A DNA stretch of 64,000 nt, taken from NCBI RefSeq assembly GCF_002003265.1, contig NZ_CP019687.1:3308001-3372000 (forward strand), written 5' to 3'. Under the pieces are notes generated by a model. That model made no database searches and had not been told where the DNA came from. It saw only the letters and a list, made by a program, of their open reading frames with translations. The translations under genes were made by a program, and so were the position numbers. This DNA comes from Paenibacillus larvae subsp. larvae (lineage in GTDB: Bacteria > Bacillota > Bacilli > Paenibacillales > NBRC-103111). Positions 1 to 9,057 of this stretch are shown piece by piece. Each line of letters begins with the position of its first letter. Position 1 is the first letter of the stretch.

Positions 1-753
1 AAGGAGGTAAATCGCCTTAGTCGGGTAGAAGAGGAACTGGCCGAAGGGTTGGCTAATATCTTCTCTACTCAGCTTGAGCTTGGAGAAGCCGAACTGCAGA
101 GTAAGCTCCTGCAGGATGCTGAAATTAAGGCACTTCAAGCGCAGGTAAATCCGCATTTTCTGTTTAATGCAATTAATACAATCTCTGCCCTGTGCCGTAC
201 GGATGTGGAGAAAGCGCGTAAACTTCTTTTCCAGTTGAGTATTTATTTCCGGTCCAACCTCCAGGGAGCCCGGCAGCTTCTGATTCCGCTGGAAAAGGAA
301 ATCAGCCATGTCCATGCTTATTTATCTTTGGAACAAGCCCGGTTTCCCGGCAAATACACAGTGAATACCTTCATGGAGGACGGACTGGAGGACGTTCTGG
401 TGCCGCCTTTTGTGCTTCAGGTTCTTGTCGAGAATTCTCTCCGTCATGCATTCCCAAGAAAGCAGCCTGAATGCAAGGTGGACATCCGGATCTTCAAAAA
501 TCAGGGGAAGCTGCAGGTCAGCGTCCGGGATAATGGCAAGGGAATTTCCGCCGATCATTTGGTCTTTCTGGGTTACGAACTTGTTCAGTCCGAGAAGGGC
601 ACAGGAACAGCCCTGTACAATATTAATCAACGGTTGAGAGGGCTGTTCGGCAGCCAGACCCGGCTTCATATTGAGAGCCGTGAGGGAGAAGGGACAAAGA
701 TTACGTTTGCCCTGCCTATTCAAAGAGAGAGTGAGGAAGACACCAGTGCTTAG
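1..753 (+). CDS. lytS: LytS-type sensor histidine kinase, 5' end outside window
   Basis: The reading frame is open from base 1, so this is the C-terminal 250 residues of a longer protein. It contains the His_kinase domain of the LytS/YehU family: the phospho-acceptor region with the NPHFLFN motif, followed by a HATPase_c domain with an N-box (VLVENSLRHAF), a G1 box (DNGKGI) and a G2-like GTALYNINQRL. The missing part should hold the 5TM-LYT membrane sensor and GAF regions. In this family the kinase senses cell-envelope or membrane-potential changes and phosphorylates LytR. The coding region overlaps the next gene by 8 bases, so the two are translationally coupled. The family call is firm; the signal sensed is inferred from relatives. 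Confidence 0.93.
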   Translation, partial: KEVNRLSRVEEELAEGLANIFSTQLELGEAELQSKLLQDAEIKALQAQVNPHFLFNAINTISALCRTDVEKARKLLFQLSIYFRSNLQGARQLLIPLEKEISHVHAYLSLEQARFPGKYTVNTFMEDGLEDVLVPPFVLQVLVENSLRHAFPRKQPECKVDIRIFKNQGKLQVSVRDNGKGISADHLVFLGYELVQSEKGTGTALYNINQRLRGLFGSQTRLHIESREGEGTKITFALPIQRESEEDTSA

Positions 754-1492
754 GGTGCTTGTAGTGGATGACGAAATGCTCGCAAGGGACGAGCTGAAAT
801 ACTTGTTATACAGGACGAAGGAAGTAGATATTATCGATGAGGCGGACAGTATTGAAACGGCTGTTGGGAAAATGCTGGACTTCAAACCGGATATCGTGTT
901 TTTGGATATTCAGCTGTCCGAAGATAACGGGTTTGAACTTGCCAATCGGCTGGCTAGAATGAAGCAGCCGCCTGCCATTGTCTTTGCCACCGCTTATGAC
1001 CAATATGCCGTTAAAGCCTTTGAAGTAGATGCCCTGGACTACATTCTGAAACCTTTTGATGAAGACCGCATTATTCAAACCATCCAAAAATATAACAAGC
1101 TCTGCCCTGCCAGAGATGCGGACAATAATGAAACAGTTTCCCAAGAGCATAAGGAAAATAAGAATGCGAATAAGCTTGCTCTTTCCGTAGAAGAATCCAT
1201 CGTTCTGCTCCCGGTCAAGGACATAGTATTTGCCGGACTTGTGGACGGGAAGGTAGCGGTCCGGACCTTAACCCGTACATGTTTTACGAATGATACCTTA
1301 GTAGTTCTGGAGAAGAAATTGACTTTCAGCAGTTTTTTCCGGGTTCACCGCAGTTTTATCGTGAATCTTGATCATATTTTAGAGCTGCAACCCTGGTTTA
1401 ATTCTACCTATACCTTAATAATGAAAGATGGATCAAAGGTTCCCGTAAGCAGAACCTATGCCAAAGAACTGAAACAAAAGCTCGGTATTTAG
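746..1492 (+). CDS. lytR: LytR-type response regulator (REC-LytTR)
   Basis: The 248-residue protein has an N-terminal receiver domain (VLVVDDE acidic pocket, phospho-acceptor Asp in IVFLDIQL, FATAYDQYAVKAF near the conserved Thr/Ser and ALDYILKPF around the conserved Lys) and a C-terminal LytTR DNA-binding domain (FFRVHRSFIVNLDHI). I chose the GTG at 746 because GAGGAAG lies 8 bases upstream and homologues begin directly at the VLRVLVVDDE strand. A further GTG at 731 is in frame. Phosphorylated LytR normally activates lrgAB, which lies immediately downstream here after a terminator and its own promoter region. Confidence 0.93.
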   Translation: MLRVLVVDDEMLARDELKYLLYRTKEVDIIDEADSIETAVGKMLDFKPDIVFLDIQLSEDNGFELANRLARMKQPPAIVFATAYDQYAVKAFEVDALDYILKPFDEDRIIQTIQKYNKLCPARDADNNETVSQEHKENKNANKLALSVEESIVLLPVKDIVFAGLVDGKVAVRTLTRTCFTNDTLVVLEKKLTFSSFFRVHRSFIVNLDHILELQPWFNSTYTLIMKDGSKVPVSRTYAKELKQKLGI

Positions 1493-1509
1493 CCGGGCTT
1501 TTTCCTTTT
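1477..1509 (+). terminator. Intrinsic terminator of lytSR
   Basis: A 9-bp stem (AAAGCTCGG with CCGGGCTTT, one G-T pair) closes a 7-base loop and runs into TTTTTCC. The left arm lies inside the last codons of lytR. Confidence 0.7.
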
Positions 1510-1597
1510 TTCCTGTATTTCATCCCTTAATTTCTGCAGCTCAGCCTCATAATAATACCTTTCATGATGAAACCGTTTTATATGCTTTTTCATTCAT

Positions 1598-1603
1598 TAT
1601 ACT
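1598..1603 (+). promoter_or_regulatory. Candidate -10 of the lrgAB promoter
   Basis: TATACT lies about 30 bases upstream of the lrgA start, and no good -35 box sits at the expected distance. This is what an activator-dependent promoter (LytR is the obvious candidate) would look like. A TTCATGATGAA palindrome at about 1561 could be part of a regulator site, but that is a guess. Confidence 0.4.
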
Positions 1604-1633
1604 AAAGGCAACAAAGAGAAAGAGGTGGCAGCC

Positions 1634-2080
1634 ATGAGCACTAAAAAGGCGGCAGGTTTCTTAACTCAGGCATTCATATTTTCCGTGATTATGCTGGTTT
1701 CCCATATAATAACGGCTTTACTCCCAATCCCTATGCCGGCATCCGTAATCGGTCTTGTGCTTCTGTTCGTTCTGCTCTGCCTCAAAGTTGTGAAACTGGA
1801 GCAAGTAGAATCGTTTGGTGCGGCCCTTACCGGGATTATTGGTTTTTTGTTCGTCCCATCGGGAATTTCCGTCATGAATTCGCTGGGGGTTATGCAGCAG
1901 TTCGGATTGCAGATTATATTGGTCATTTTTGCGGCAACTGCGATTTTGCTTGCAGTAACGGGGCTCTTTTCTCAAATGATCCTGGGTAAACGCAGTATGG
2001 AAGGTTTAATAGGTGAAGAAAAAGGAAAAGAAACCGACTGCCAACCCATTCAAAAGAAAAGGGGCAGAACCAAAAAGTAA
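1634..2080 (+). CDS. lrgA: LrgA/CidA-family holin-like protein
   Basis: A 148-residue membrane protein with four predicted helices and the CidA/LrgA signature ([18 protein letters not shown]), followed by a lysine-rich cytoplasmic tail. LrgA proteins are holin-like membrane proteins that modulate murein hydrolase activity and programmed lysis, and are implicated in pyruvate transport in some Bacillales. The ATG at 1634 is preferred over the GTG at 1625 because GAGGTGG sits 6 to 8 bases before it. It lies directly downstream of lytSR and upstream of lrgB, the classical arrangement. Confidence 0.9.
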   Translation: MSTKKAAGFLTQAFIFSVIMLVSHIITALLPIPMPASVIGLVLLFVLLCLKVVKLEQVESFGAALTGIIGFLFVPSGISVMNSLGVMQQFGLQIILVIFAATAILLAVTGLFSQMILGKRSMEGLIGEEKGKETDCQPIQKKRGRTKK

Positions 2081-2146
2081 ACGGCATGATCAGGCCAGGA
2101 CTTTATCCCAGGGTCACCTAACTATGATAGAAGGCGGTAGATAAAG

Positions 2147-2845
2147 ATGACGCAATTTTTTACAACACCTTATTTTGGCATAGTCGTTTCCCTTCTTGCA
2201 TATGGTATTGGAACGTGGCTGTTTAAGTATACAAAAGGCTTCTTTTTATTCACCCCCTTGTTTGTTGCAATGGTACTGGGTATAGTGTTTTTAAAAGCGG
2301 GAGGGGTTTCTTACGAGCAGTATAACAACGGCGGTAAAATCATCAGTTTTTTCCTTGAACCGGCTACGATTGCATTTGCCATCCCTTTATATAAACAGGC
2401 GGATAAGCTGAAAAAGTACTGGTGGCAGATTTTAGCTTCTATTGTAGTGGGATCTGTTTGCTCGGTGGGAATTGTATATGTGATTAGCAAAGGCATACAT
2501 TTGGACACGGCAGTGATGAATTCCATGCTTCCCCAAGCCGCTACGACAGCTATTGCCCTGCCTTTATCCGAGGGAATTGGCGGGATTCCGGCTATCACTT
2601 CCTTTGCAGTCATTTTCAATGCAGTGATCGTTTATGCTCTCGGTGCTCTTTTTCTTAAAACATTCCGGGTTAAAAATCCGATTGCCCGTGGTCTTGCTTT
2701 GGGTACTTCCGGCCATGCCCTCGGGGTTGCAGTAGGGATGGAAATGGGAGAAGTGGAAGCGGCGATGGCCAGTATTGCGGTTGTTGTGGTTGGTGTTGTA
2801 ACTGTTGTGGTAATTCCGCTTTTCATGCAGCTTATGGGATCTTAA
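2147..2845 (+). CDS. lrgB: LrgB-family antiholin-like membrane protein
   Basis: A 232-residue polytopic protein of the LrgB/CidB family. The recognisable motifs are the [12 protein letters not shown] segment, the [18 protein letters not shown] segment and the [10 protein letters not shown] segment near the C-terminus, all typical of the family. It pairs with LrgA and probably forms part of the same membrane system controlling cell lysis or three-carbon acid transport. It starts at an ATG behind AGAAGGCGG and ends in a strong terminator, so lrgAB appears to be a two-gene unit. Confidence 0.92.
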   Translation: MTQFFTTPYFGIVVSLLAYGIGTWLFKYTKGFFLFTPLFVAMVLGIVFLKAGGVSYEQYNNGGKIISFFLEPATIAFAIPLYKQADKLKKYWWQILASIVVGSVCSVGIVYVISKGIHLDTAVMNSMLPQAATTAIALPLSEGIGGIPAITSFAVIFNAVIVYALGALFLKTFRVKNPIARGLALGTSGHALGVAVGMEMGEVEAAMASIAVVVVGVVTVVVIPLFMQLMGS

Positions 2846-2865
2846 AAAGAACATAGGACAAATAT

Positions 2866-2900
2866 CGGTTCCGCCTCTTCGAAGGCAGGGCCGTTTTTTT
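2866..2900 (+). terminator. Intrinsic terminator of lrgAB
   Basis: An 11-bp stem with one mismatch (CGGTTCCGCCT pairing with AGGCAGGGCCG) and the loop CTTCGA is followed by seven T residues. Confidence 0.8.
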
Positions 2901-3003
2901 GTGGAAAAGGGTTGATTCATTTATTTGTTGTAACTATAATTGTTACATATGATTTTTCAAAGAAAGAATCGTTCTTGTACCAAAAAGAAGTGGACTCAAA
3001 TTC

Positions 3004-3012
3004 TGGTATAAT
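3004..3012 (+). promoter_or_regulatory. Extended -10 promoter of the MFS exporter gene
   Basis: TGGTATAAT is an extended -10 element about 90 bases upstream of the coding start. There is no convincing -35 hexamer at the usual spacing, which is tolerated by extended -10 promoters. Confidence 0.5.
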
Positions 3013-3102
3013 GAATGTTTCGTTGGGAACGGTCACCTTTTTCATAGACAGGGAGGCCGCTTCCGCTATATTGTTATAGAGAGAAAGGTGGAGATAAATC
3101 TT

Positions 3103-4347
3103 ATGAACCCCAGCACGAATCCGGTAAATACTTCTTTTGCTGTTACCAGGAAAAAAAGGATTTCCATGGCTATAGTTCTTGGCTCTATGACGGCTATCGG
3201 ACCTCTTTCCATTGACATGTATTTGCCGTCACTGCCTATTTTGGCTAACGATCTTGGCACCAGCACTTCACTTGCCCAATTGAGCCTTACGGCTTGTTTG
3301 CTGGGTTTGGCGATCGGGCAGCTGCTGCTTGGTCCGCTCAGTGATTCCCGGGGAAGGCGCGGCCCTCTGCTTATATCCCTGCTGATTTATGCGGCGGCTT
3401 CTTTCTTATGCGGCCTTGTCTCTTCTATCTGGGGCCTGATCCTTTTAAGGTTTATACAGGGAATGGCCGGCTCCGGCGGTATTGTGATTGCCCGTGCCAT
3501 GGTAGGGGATATGTATTCGGGTACAGAGCTGACCCAGTTTTTCTCTTTGCTGATGCTTATTAATGGGTTGGCACCGATATTGGCCCCTGTTGCCGGAGGG
3601 CAACTGCTGCAGTTTACTTCCTGGCATGGCGTATTCGCTGTTCTTGGTATTCTTGGACTGGTTATGGTATTGGCGGCATTTATCGGTCTTCAGGAGACGC
3701 TGCCCCGGGAAGGCCGGTCCAAAGGCGGGATAAAAACAACCGTAGGCACCTTCGGCAGGCTGCTGGGCGATAAAGTATTTATGGGTTATGTCTGTACCCA
3801 GGGTTTTGTCTTTGCAGCCATGTTCAGTTATATATCCGGTTCTCCGTTTGTATTGCAGGACATTTACGGGGCTTCTCCCCAGCAGTTCAGCTTGGTCTTT
3901 GCATTAAACGGATTAGGCTTGATTATTGCAACACAGTTGACCGGGCGTCTGGCCCCACGTTTTCATGAAAGCCGGCTGTTTATCAGCGGAATCCTTTTAT
4001 CTTTAATTGGAGCCCTGCTGTTGCTGGCTATGATTTTGATTGGAGCCCCATTGTTTGCTGTCCTGATCTTTCTGTTTATTGTCGTATCAAGTACAGGTAT
4101 AGTAAATACCGTTGGATTCTCGTTGGCCATGCAGAATCAGGGCAAAAATGCCGGAAGCGCATCGGCGATGCTTGGTTTGCTTCCTTTTATTGCAGGTTCG
4201 GTGGCGGCGCCTCTTGTCGGGATTGCCGGAAACCATACGGCGGTGCCTATGGGGATAGTCATTGTCTGCTGCGGCCTTGGGGCCATCTTCTGCTACATGT
4301 TTATGATTCGCCCTCAGTCTTCTTTGGGTGAAGAAGGACGGAATTAA
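3103..4347 (+). CDS. Bcr/CflA-family MFS drug exporter
   Basis: A 414-residue major facilitator with 12 predicted helices. The N-terminal PLSIDMYLPSLP motif and LLLGPLSDSRGRRGPLL (motif A of the DHA1 group) place it in the Bcr/CflA family, which exports bicyclomycin, chloramphenicol and related compounds by proton antiport. The substrate cannot be read from sequence. The ATG at 3103 is chosen because AAGGTGGAG lies upstream; a GTG at 3088 is in frame. It is a single-gene unit with its own promoter and terminator. Confidence 0.88.
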   Translation: MNPSTNPVNTSFAVTRKKRISMAIVLGSMTAIGPLSIDMYLPSLPILANDLGTSTSLAQLSLTACLLGLAIGQLLLGPLSDSRGRRGPLLISLLIYAAASFLCGLVSSIWGLILLRFIQGMAGSGGIVIARAMVGDMYSGTELTQFFSLLMLINGLAPILAPVAGGQLLQFTSWHGVFAVLGILGLVMVLAAFIGLQETLPREGRSKGGIKTTVGTFGRLLGDKVFMGYVCTQGFVFAAMFSYISGSPFVLQDIYGASPQQFSLVFALNGLGLIIATQLTGRLAPRFHESRLFISGILLSLIGALLLLAMILIGAPLFAVLIFLFIVVSSTGIVNTVGFSLAMQNQGKNAGSASAMLGLLPFIAGSVAAPLVGIAGNHTAVPMGIVIVCCGLGAIFCYMFMIRPQSSLGEEGRN

Positions 4348-4372
4348 GCAGAACATGTTTTTCATATTCAAA

Positions 4373-4419
4373 AAAAGACAGCTGTTAGTGCCAGTATCAG
4401 GCCTAAACAGCTGTCTTTT
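4373..4419. terminator. Bidirectional terminator between convergent genes
   Basis: A perfect 14-bp stem (AAAAGACAGCTGTT and its complement) with a 19-base loop and T-runs on both strands. It serves the MFS gene on the plus strand and could also receive transcripts from the minus-strand glycosyltransferase. Confidence 0.8.
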
Positions 4420-4574
4420 ATTAATCAAGTTCTGACCACCCCGACGGGGACGCCGCAACGCACAATGGGAAAGGTGCGGGCCCGGAGAAAAGCGGATCTT
4501 GCTTTTCAACACGAAAGAGGTTCAATCACGAATAGAACGAAGTCTTTCCTGCTTGTCCATATGGGAGGATCAGC

Positions 4575-5786
4575 CTAAACAACACTTTTACGGAACCAGG
4601 TATGGACTCTGGATGGCTGAAGGACCGGCTGCTCTTGAACATGGACAAGGGTTTTAATGAGATCCAGAGGTCTAGGCTGTCTGAGAAGCTGTGCCCGCGC
4701 ACGCATCTTCTGCAGCTTATCTTCATGGGTTATTAAGAAGAAAAGCTGATAAAAAAGCTGGAGCCGATTATCTGCACAGCATGCAACACCATTGCGAATC
4801 AGATAATCAATATTATCTTGCTCCTGACCGGGGAGCGGCTTATATATTAGCAGAGGAAGCCGACGGGCAATAGCTTCCGCTGTTGTCACACCACCGGATT
4901 TGGTGATCATTAAATCGGCCATCGCCATATAATCATGCACATTTTTTGTATATCCGATGACATGTACATCCAATAATGTTTGGGCAGACCAGCGTTCAAG
5001 ACGTTTGCGCAGGCTCTTATTCCGGCCGCAGATTACGACAAACTGCAGGGAACGTGTCCATTCCGCTTCTTCCAGAGAACGCAGCAAGGTAGAATCTATC
5101 AAACCGCAGCCACCTCCCATTAGCAATATGGTGGTGGCCTCCTGGTTCAGGCCGTACTGTTCTCGCAGCAAGGTTTGATCATAAGTTTCATAGAAAACAG
5201 GCCTTACCGGAATACCCGTAATTTCAATGCTGGAAGCGGGAATACCCTGGCGAAGCAGTTTGTTCTTGGCATCTTCCGATCCGACCCAATATTTATCTGT
5301 ATAAGGATGCAGCCAGAAGCTATGATCCGTATGATCGGTAATCACGGTTACTGCGGGGCAATCTATGAGTCCCCGTTCTTTTATTTTAGAGACTGCCGCG
5401 CTTGCCGCAGGCAGTGTACTGATAATAACGTCCGGCTGTTCATCTTCAATGCGTTGGATCAGAGGTTTTAAGCTGGTAAACCGGATGCTCTTGATGAACT
5501 GGGCCAGCATACGGTCTTTGCGGGTCATTTCAAACAACAGACCGTATGAACTTGGGAAATGCTTGACCCACTGCAAAAAACAGGTCGAACTGATATCATG
5601 CAGATTGGGAGATACCAGTTCCATATAATCTATGATTTCAACATTCACTTGATGGTGATCCCACCGGTCGGCCATTTCCCGAATCGCATTGGCAACCTGA
5701 ATGTGGCCGTGCCCCAATGAACCTGTAAGTACAAGCACCTTAATTTGTTTATCTGAAGTGATTTTCACCATACCAAGCTCCTGCAT
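4575..5786 (-). CDS. MGDG-synthase/UgtP-family glycosyltransferase
   Basis: A 403-residue GT-B fold glycosyltransferase. The N-terminal half is an MGDG_synth-type domain beginning VLVLTGSLGHGHIQVA. The C-terminal half is a GT28-type nucleotide-sugar domain with LLMGGGCGL and KSGGVTTAEAIARRLPLL, closing with the conserved PLPGQEQDN loop. Relatives in Bacillales (UgtP/YpfP) transfer glucose from UDP-glucose to diacylglycerol at the inner leaflet, making glycolipids and the lipoteichoic acid anchor. The ATG at 5786 has GGGAG 9 bases upstream; an internal ATG at 5771 with AGGAG 6 bases before it is an equally good start. It is transcribed alone. Confidence 0.83.
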   Translation of the reverse strand: MQELGMVKITSDKQIKVLVLTGSLGHGHIQVANAIREMADRWDHHQVNVEIIDYMELVSPNLHDISSTCFLQWVKHFPSSYGLLFEMTRKDRMLAQFIKSIRFTSLKPLIQRIEDEQPDVIISTLPAASAAVSKIKERGLIDCPAVTVITDHTDHSFWLHPYTDKYWVGSEDAKNKLLRQGIPASSIEITGIPVRPVFYETYDQTLLREQYGLNQEATTILLMGGGCGLIDSTLLRSLEEAEWTRSLQFVVICGRNKSLRKRLERWSAQTLLDVHVIGYTKNVHDYMAMADLMITKSGGVTTAEAIARRLPLLIYKPLPGQEQDNIDYLIRNGVACCADNRLQLFYQLFFLITHEDKLQKMRARAQLLRQPRPLDLIKTLVHVQEQPVLQPSRVHTWFRKSVV

Positions 5787-6507
5787 CCTTAAACAACTCC
5801 CTTTTTCTTAACTCTCTCTGTTTATATTTAAACCAATAAGCGTACCGTACAATCGATTAATTTCATTTTATGTTTCTTTCATACGTATCAAAATGGACTA
5901 CGGTTCGGTTTCCAACCTAGACTTTCGTCGGGGGCCCTTGTATTGATCTAAGAATGAAGATGGGGCTATGACCAAACAGCCAGGTTCCCCCTTCTTTTAT
6001 TTTAAAGGAAAAAAATTAAATTACACCCCTATTTTGATTAATTCAATGAAAGAGTGGGCCTGTTTATATAGATAAATGAGCATGCAACCGTTATTATGAT
6101 CGTTTTTTTTGAAAGAATGCATGTCCCATTATTGAAAAGGTCTTACTGATTATGTATAAAACAGGTTCGACCCCGAACAAGAAGTTTATCCGAGTTTATA
6201 CAAATAAGGATAAAATTTTCAAATTGGCTGCAGGTGATGTTTGTCGGAACGATTATCAGGAAAATATAAATTAAAGCCCGGGATCCATTTTTTAACAAGA
6301 AGCCCGGGCATGCAAATAAGTCATCTTTTTAAACCTTTCTGGGTTAAATCAAGGTGGTATTTTCATGAAAGTCTGATAAAATACAAGAAAAAACCGGAAG
6401 GTTTTCTTTTCAAAAACAAGAATAGATACACATTAATTTAGAACAGGTAAACATAGCATCTATTCGTTACAATGTTGATTTCTAAGGGAGAGGAGTTCGA
6501 AAACCCC
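5787..6507. other. Intergenic stretch without a convincing gene
   Basis: Between the divergent glycosyltransferase and AI-2E-family genes there are about 720 bases with no coding signal I trust. A perfect inverted repeat GCCCGGG/CCCGGGC lies at 6276-6282 and 6303-6309 without a following T-run. A possible small 66-codon frame at 6241-6441 has no ribosome binding site and no recognisable content. Confidence 0.5.
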
Positions 6508-7644
6508 ATGGAAAGCCCCCGCTCTCGAACGGAGAGATTGAAACTGTTTTTTCTGCACAATAAATTTGTGGTGTTCTTATTGATTTTGCTGCTGGTTGCA
6601 TTGAATATTCTGGTGATTTCAAAAATCTCTTTCATTTTTGTTCCCATTGGCATTATCGTTAAAACGGTGATGCTGCCGTTGATATTGGCGGGAATTGCCT
6701 TTTACCTGCTAAATCCGATTGTGGATTTGCTTGAAAGGCATAAGATTAACCGGATTTACTCTATTATCGGATTGTTCCTGGTGATAATTGGGGTTGTAAC
6801 CATCTTGATCTTAACGGTATTTCCTTTTGTAAAAGACCAGGTTCTGAACCTGGTTGATAATCTCCCTAAATACGGGCAGCAGGTAGCAGAAAAATTCAAT
6901 GAATTTGCAGGCACAAGTCTATTTCATCAATTTAATGACAAATTGAACAATGTAAGTACCGATATCATGAATTACATTTCTGAAAAAAGCTCCGTTATTT
7001 TGCAAAATGCCTGGGCTAGCGTTAGTGGAGTAGTTGGAACGGTTACCGAAATTGTTCTGGCCATCGCAACCTTGCCGTTCATTTTGTTCTATCTCCTAAA
7101 AGACGGCCGTAAGCTGCCCCGTTTTATTCTGAATATGCTGCCGGTAAAAACACGGGAACATACGTATCAAATGATGTATGAAATGCATCATCAGATAAGC
7201 TCGTACATTCGCGGGCAGATTATCGTCAGCTTTTGTATCGGATTTCTCCTGTTTGTCGGCTATTTGGTTATAGGCCTTAATTATGCATTGGTTCTGGCCA
7301 TTATTGCTTCGCTAACCAGTATAGTTCCTTACTTGGGACCTGTAATTGCTATTACCCCCGCGATTATCATCTCAGCTGTAACTTCTCCGGCTATGCTGGT
7401 GAAACTGGCTGTCGTCTGGATTATTGTGCAGTCGATCGAAGGGAAGTTTATTTCCCCTCAGGTGATGGGTAAAAACCTGAGCGTCCATCCAATTACGATT
7501 ATTTTCGTTATTTTGATTGGAGGGAACCTGTTTGGGATTCTCGGAATTATCTTTGCTGTCCCCGGATATGCGGTACTGAAAGTCATTGTGCTTCATATTT
7601 TGAGTGGTTTAAAAGCTATTCGGGACTTTATGAATAACCTGTAG
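6508..7644 (+). CDS. AI-2E family transporter (PerM/TqsA-like)
   Basis: A 378-residue membrane protein with seven to eight predicted helices, of the family PF01594. Typical features are the N-terminal helix pair, the long amphipathic extracytoplasmic region rich in Asn and Lys (about residues 110-165), SFCIGFLLFVGYLVIGLNYALVLAI and IVPYLGPVIAITPA. Members export AI-2 or act as Na+/H+ antiporters; the substrate here is unknown. I use the ATG at 6508, which follows AAGGGAGAGGAG at 12 bases, because the ATG at 6472 has no ribosome binding site. Confidence 0.85.
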   Translation: MESPRSRTERLKLFFLHNKFVVFLLILLLVALNILVISKISFIFVPIGIIVKTVMLPLILAGIAFYLLNPIVDLLERHKINRIYSIIGLFLVIIGVVTILILTVFPFVKDQVLNLVDNLPKYGQQVAEKFNEFAGTSLFHQFNDKLNNVSTDIMNYISEKSSVILQNAWASVSGVVGTVTEIVLAIATLPFILFYLLKDGRKLPRFILNMLPVKTREHTYQMMYEMHHQISSYIRGQIIVSFCIGFLLFVGYLVIGLNYALVLAIIASLTSIVPYLGPVIAITPAIIISAVTSPAMLVKLAVVWIIVQSIEGKFISPQVMGKNLSVHPITIIFVILIGGNLFGILGIIFAVPGYAVLKVIVLHILSGLKAIRDFMNNL

Positions 7645-7654
7645 AGCAAGAAGG

Positions 7655-7697
7655 AAAACAGCTTTCCCGTCCCTTAAGGAGGAAGCTGTTTTTTATT
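7655..7697 (+). terminator. Intrinsic terminator
   Basis: A perfect 10-bp stem, AAAACAGCTT with AAGCTGTTTT, lies just after the AI-2E-family gene and ends in a T-rich tract. Confidence 0.8.
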
Positions 7698-7753
7698 TAT
7701 CCAAAAATGGAATTCATTACTGCAATAATGAGAGAGAATTTTTAAAAGACCGA

Positions 7754-7783
7754 TTGACAACGGATACAAGCCTGAACTATAAT
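7754..7783 (+). promoter_or_regulatory. Sigma-A promoter of the LacI-family regulator
   Basis: TTGACA and TATAAT are both perfect and are separated by 18 bases. The expected start point is near 7790, so both downstream operator copies lie within the first 45 transcribed bases. Confidence 0.82.
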
Positions 7784-7797
7784 CAAAGCATGAAATA

Positions 7798-7832
7798 TGT
7801 AATCGGTTACAAATAATGTGTAACCGATTACA
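7798..7832 (+). promoter_or_regulatory. Tandem LacI-type operators (autoregulation)
   Basis: Two 14-bp near-palindromes with a central CG lie here: TGTAATCGGTTACA at 7798-7811 and TGTAACCGATTACA at 7819-7832. They start exactly 21 bases apart, two helical turns, and lie just downstream of the promoter. A third copy precedes the nucleoside hydrolase gene, which makes the adjacent LacI-type protein the obvious ligand. Confidence 0.8.
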
Positions 7833-7856
7833 GAAGAGGAGGCGACATTACCGTTT

Positions 7857-8846
7857 ATGGCTACCATAAAAGATGTATCCAAGCTTGCGGGGGTATCCGT
7901 GGCTACCGTATCCCGGGTGCTTAACCAGAACGGTTACGTGCATGAGGATACGGAAAAAAAGGTGCTGAACGCGATTAAAGAATTAAATTATGCACCTAAT
8001 CTGGTGGCCAGGAGCATGACAAAAAAGACATCCAAGACCATAGCCCTAATTGTTCCTGATATAACCAATCCCTTTTTTAACGAACTGGCTAAAGCCGTTG
8101 AGAATGTAACTTACGTATATGGGTATACCACTATATTGTGCAACTCGGATGATTCTCCTGATAAGGAAAAGCATTACGTAGACGTGCTTAGGCAAAAATA
8201 TATAGATGGATTTATTTTGGCCTCCAATACCTTGTCTGCCAAAGAAGTGGAGGATTTGACCGTACCGGTTGTCACCCTGGACCGTATCATATCCGATGAT
8301 GTTCCCAGTGTTACGGCAGATAACCGGGTTGGCGCCCGCAAAGCGGTGCAATTTTTATTGGATCAGGGTTGCCGTAAGATCGCTCATATCCGTGGACCTG
8401 AACACTTCACCATTCCGGATGAGAGATGTCAAGGTTACCTTGATATGGTGCAGCAGCTGGACTGGTTTGAACCGGGCCTGATTGTAAACGGTCTCTTCAA
8501 GATGGATAAAGCGGCAGAAGAGGCCTATCAGCTGATGGAGAGTTATCCTGACCTGGACGGTATTTTTGCCGGTAATGATATCATGGCTATCGGTGCCCTG
8601 CGGGCTGCCCAGATGTATAATCTGACTGTTCCTGGCGGTCTTGAAATTATCGGCTATGACGGCATTCCCATAAGCGTCATGGTTTATCCCGAGTTAACGA
8701 CCATAGCCCAGCCGATTTATGATATGGGGCTGACAGCAGCCCGTATCTTGATCAAATTGATTGAAAGCAAACCCCTTGAGTCCCTGCATCATGTTTTCCC
8801 GGTTTATTTACTGGAGCGGGGGACAACCTCAAAAAGCGAATCCTGA
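7857..8846 (+). CDS. LacI-family transcriptional regulator of the nucleoside/ribose locus
   Basis: A 329-residue repressor. Residues 1-50 are the LacI helix-turn-helix and hinge (IKDVSKLAGVSVATVSRVLN), and the remainder is a periplasmic-binding-protein-like effector domain (IALIVPDITNPFF, GCRKIAHIRGP, GIFAGNDIMAIGAL, IIGYDGIPISVMVYPELTTI). It resembles ribose repressors such as RbsR. Its promoter contains two matching operators and the neighbouring salvage operon a third, so it probably represses both itself and that operon until ribose or a nucleoside-derived ligand binds. The ligand is inferred from context only. Confidence 0.9.
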   Translation: MATIKDVSKLAGVSVATVSRVLNQNGYVHEDTEKKVLNAIKELNYAPNLVARSMTKKTSKTIALIVPDITNPFFNELAKAVENVTYVYGYTTILCNSDDSPDKEKHYVDVLRQKYIDGFILASNTLSAKEVEDLTVPVVTLDRIISDDVPSVTADNRVGARKAVQFLLDQGCRKIAHIRGPEHFTIPDERCQGYLDMVQQLDWFEPGLIVNGLFKMDKAAEEAYQLMESYPDLDGIFAGNDIMAIGALRAAQMYNLTVPGGLEIIGYDGIPISVMVYPELTTIAQPIYDMGLTAARILIKLIESKPLESLHHVFPVYLLERGTTSKSES

Positions 8847-9057
8847 ACAAAAGGGAAGCGGCAAGAGCAAACAACGGGAAGGATAATGCGAAATTCCCGC
8901 TCCCTGCCGGATTTCTCCCAAATGGCCTGAAGGGATAAACAGGCATTAGGGAATACTTCCAAATAATTATACTATCTGATGTGTAATCGGTTACACATAG
9001 TTTATTCCAATAAAAAAATTAATCTTTCCCTTAACAAATACAAAGGAGATGTTGAAC
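8847..9057 (+). promoter_or_regulatory. Operator and -10 region of the nucleoside salvage operon
   Basis: TGTAATCGGTTACA at 8982-8995 is identical to the upstream operator copy at 7798. A TATACT -10 candidate lies at 8968-8973, so the operator covers the expected start point and binding should block transcription. No strong -35 box is visible. Confidence 0.7.

Noticed and set aside
322-885. 187-codon minus-strand frame opposite lytS/lytR
   Set aside because: It is the antisense shadow of two well-supported genes, with no ribosome binding site and no recognisable domain.
6160-6180. GGTTCGACCCC, similar to a tRNA T-arm
   Set aside because: No acceptor stem, anticodon arm or CCA-proximal pairing surrounds it; it is just a short GTTCG/CGAAC hairpin.
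6241-6441. 66-codon plus-strand frame
   Set aside because: It starts at TTG without a ribosome binding site and its sequence contains a GCCCGGG inverted repeat; composition does not look coding.
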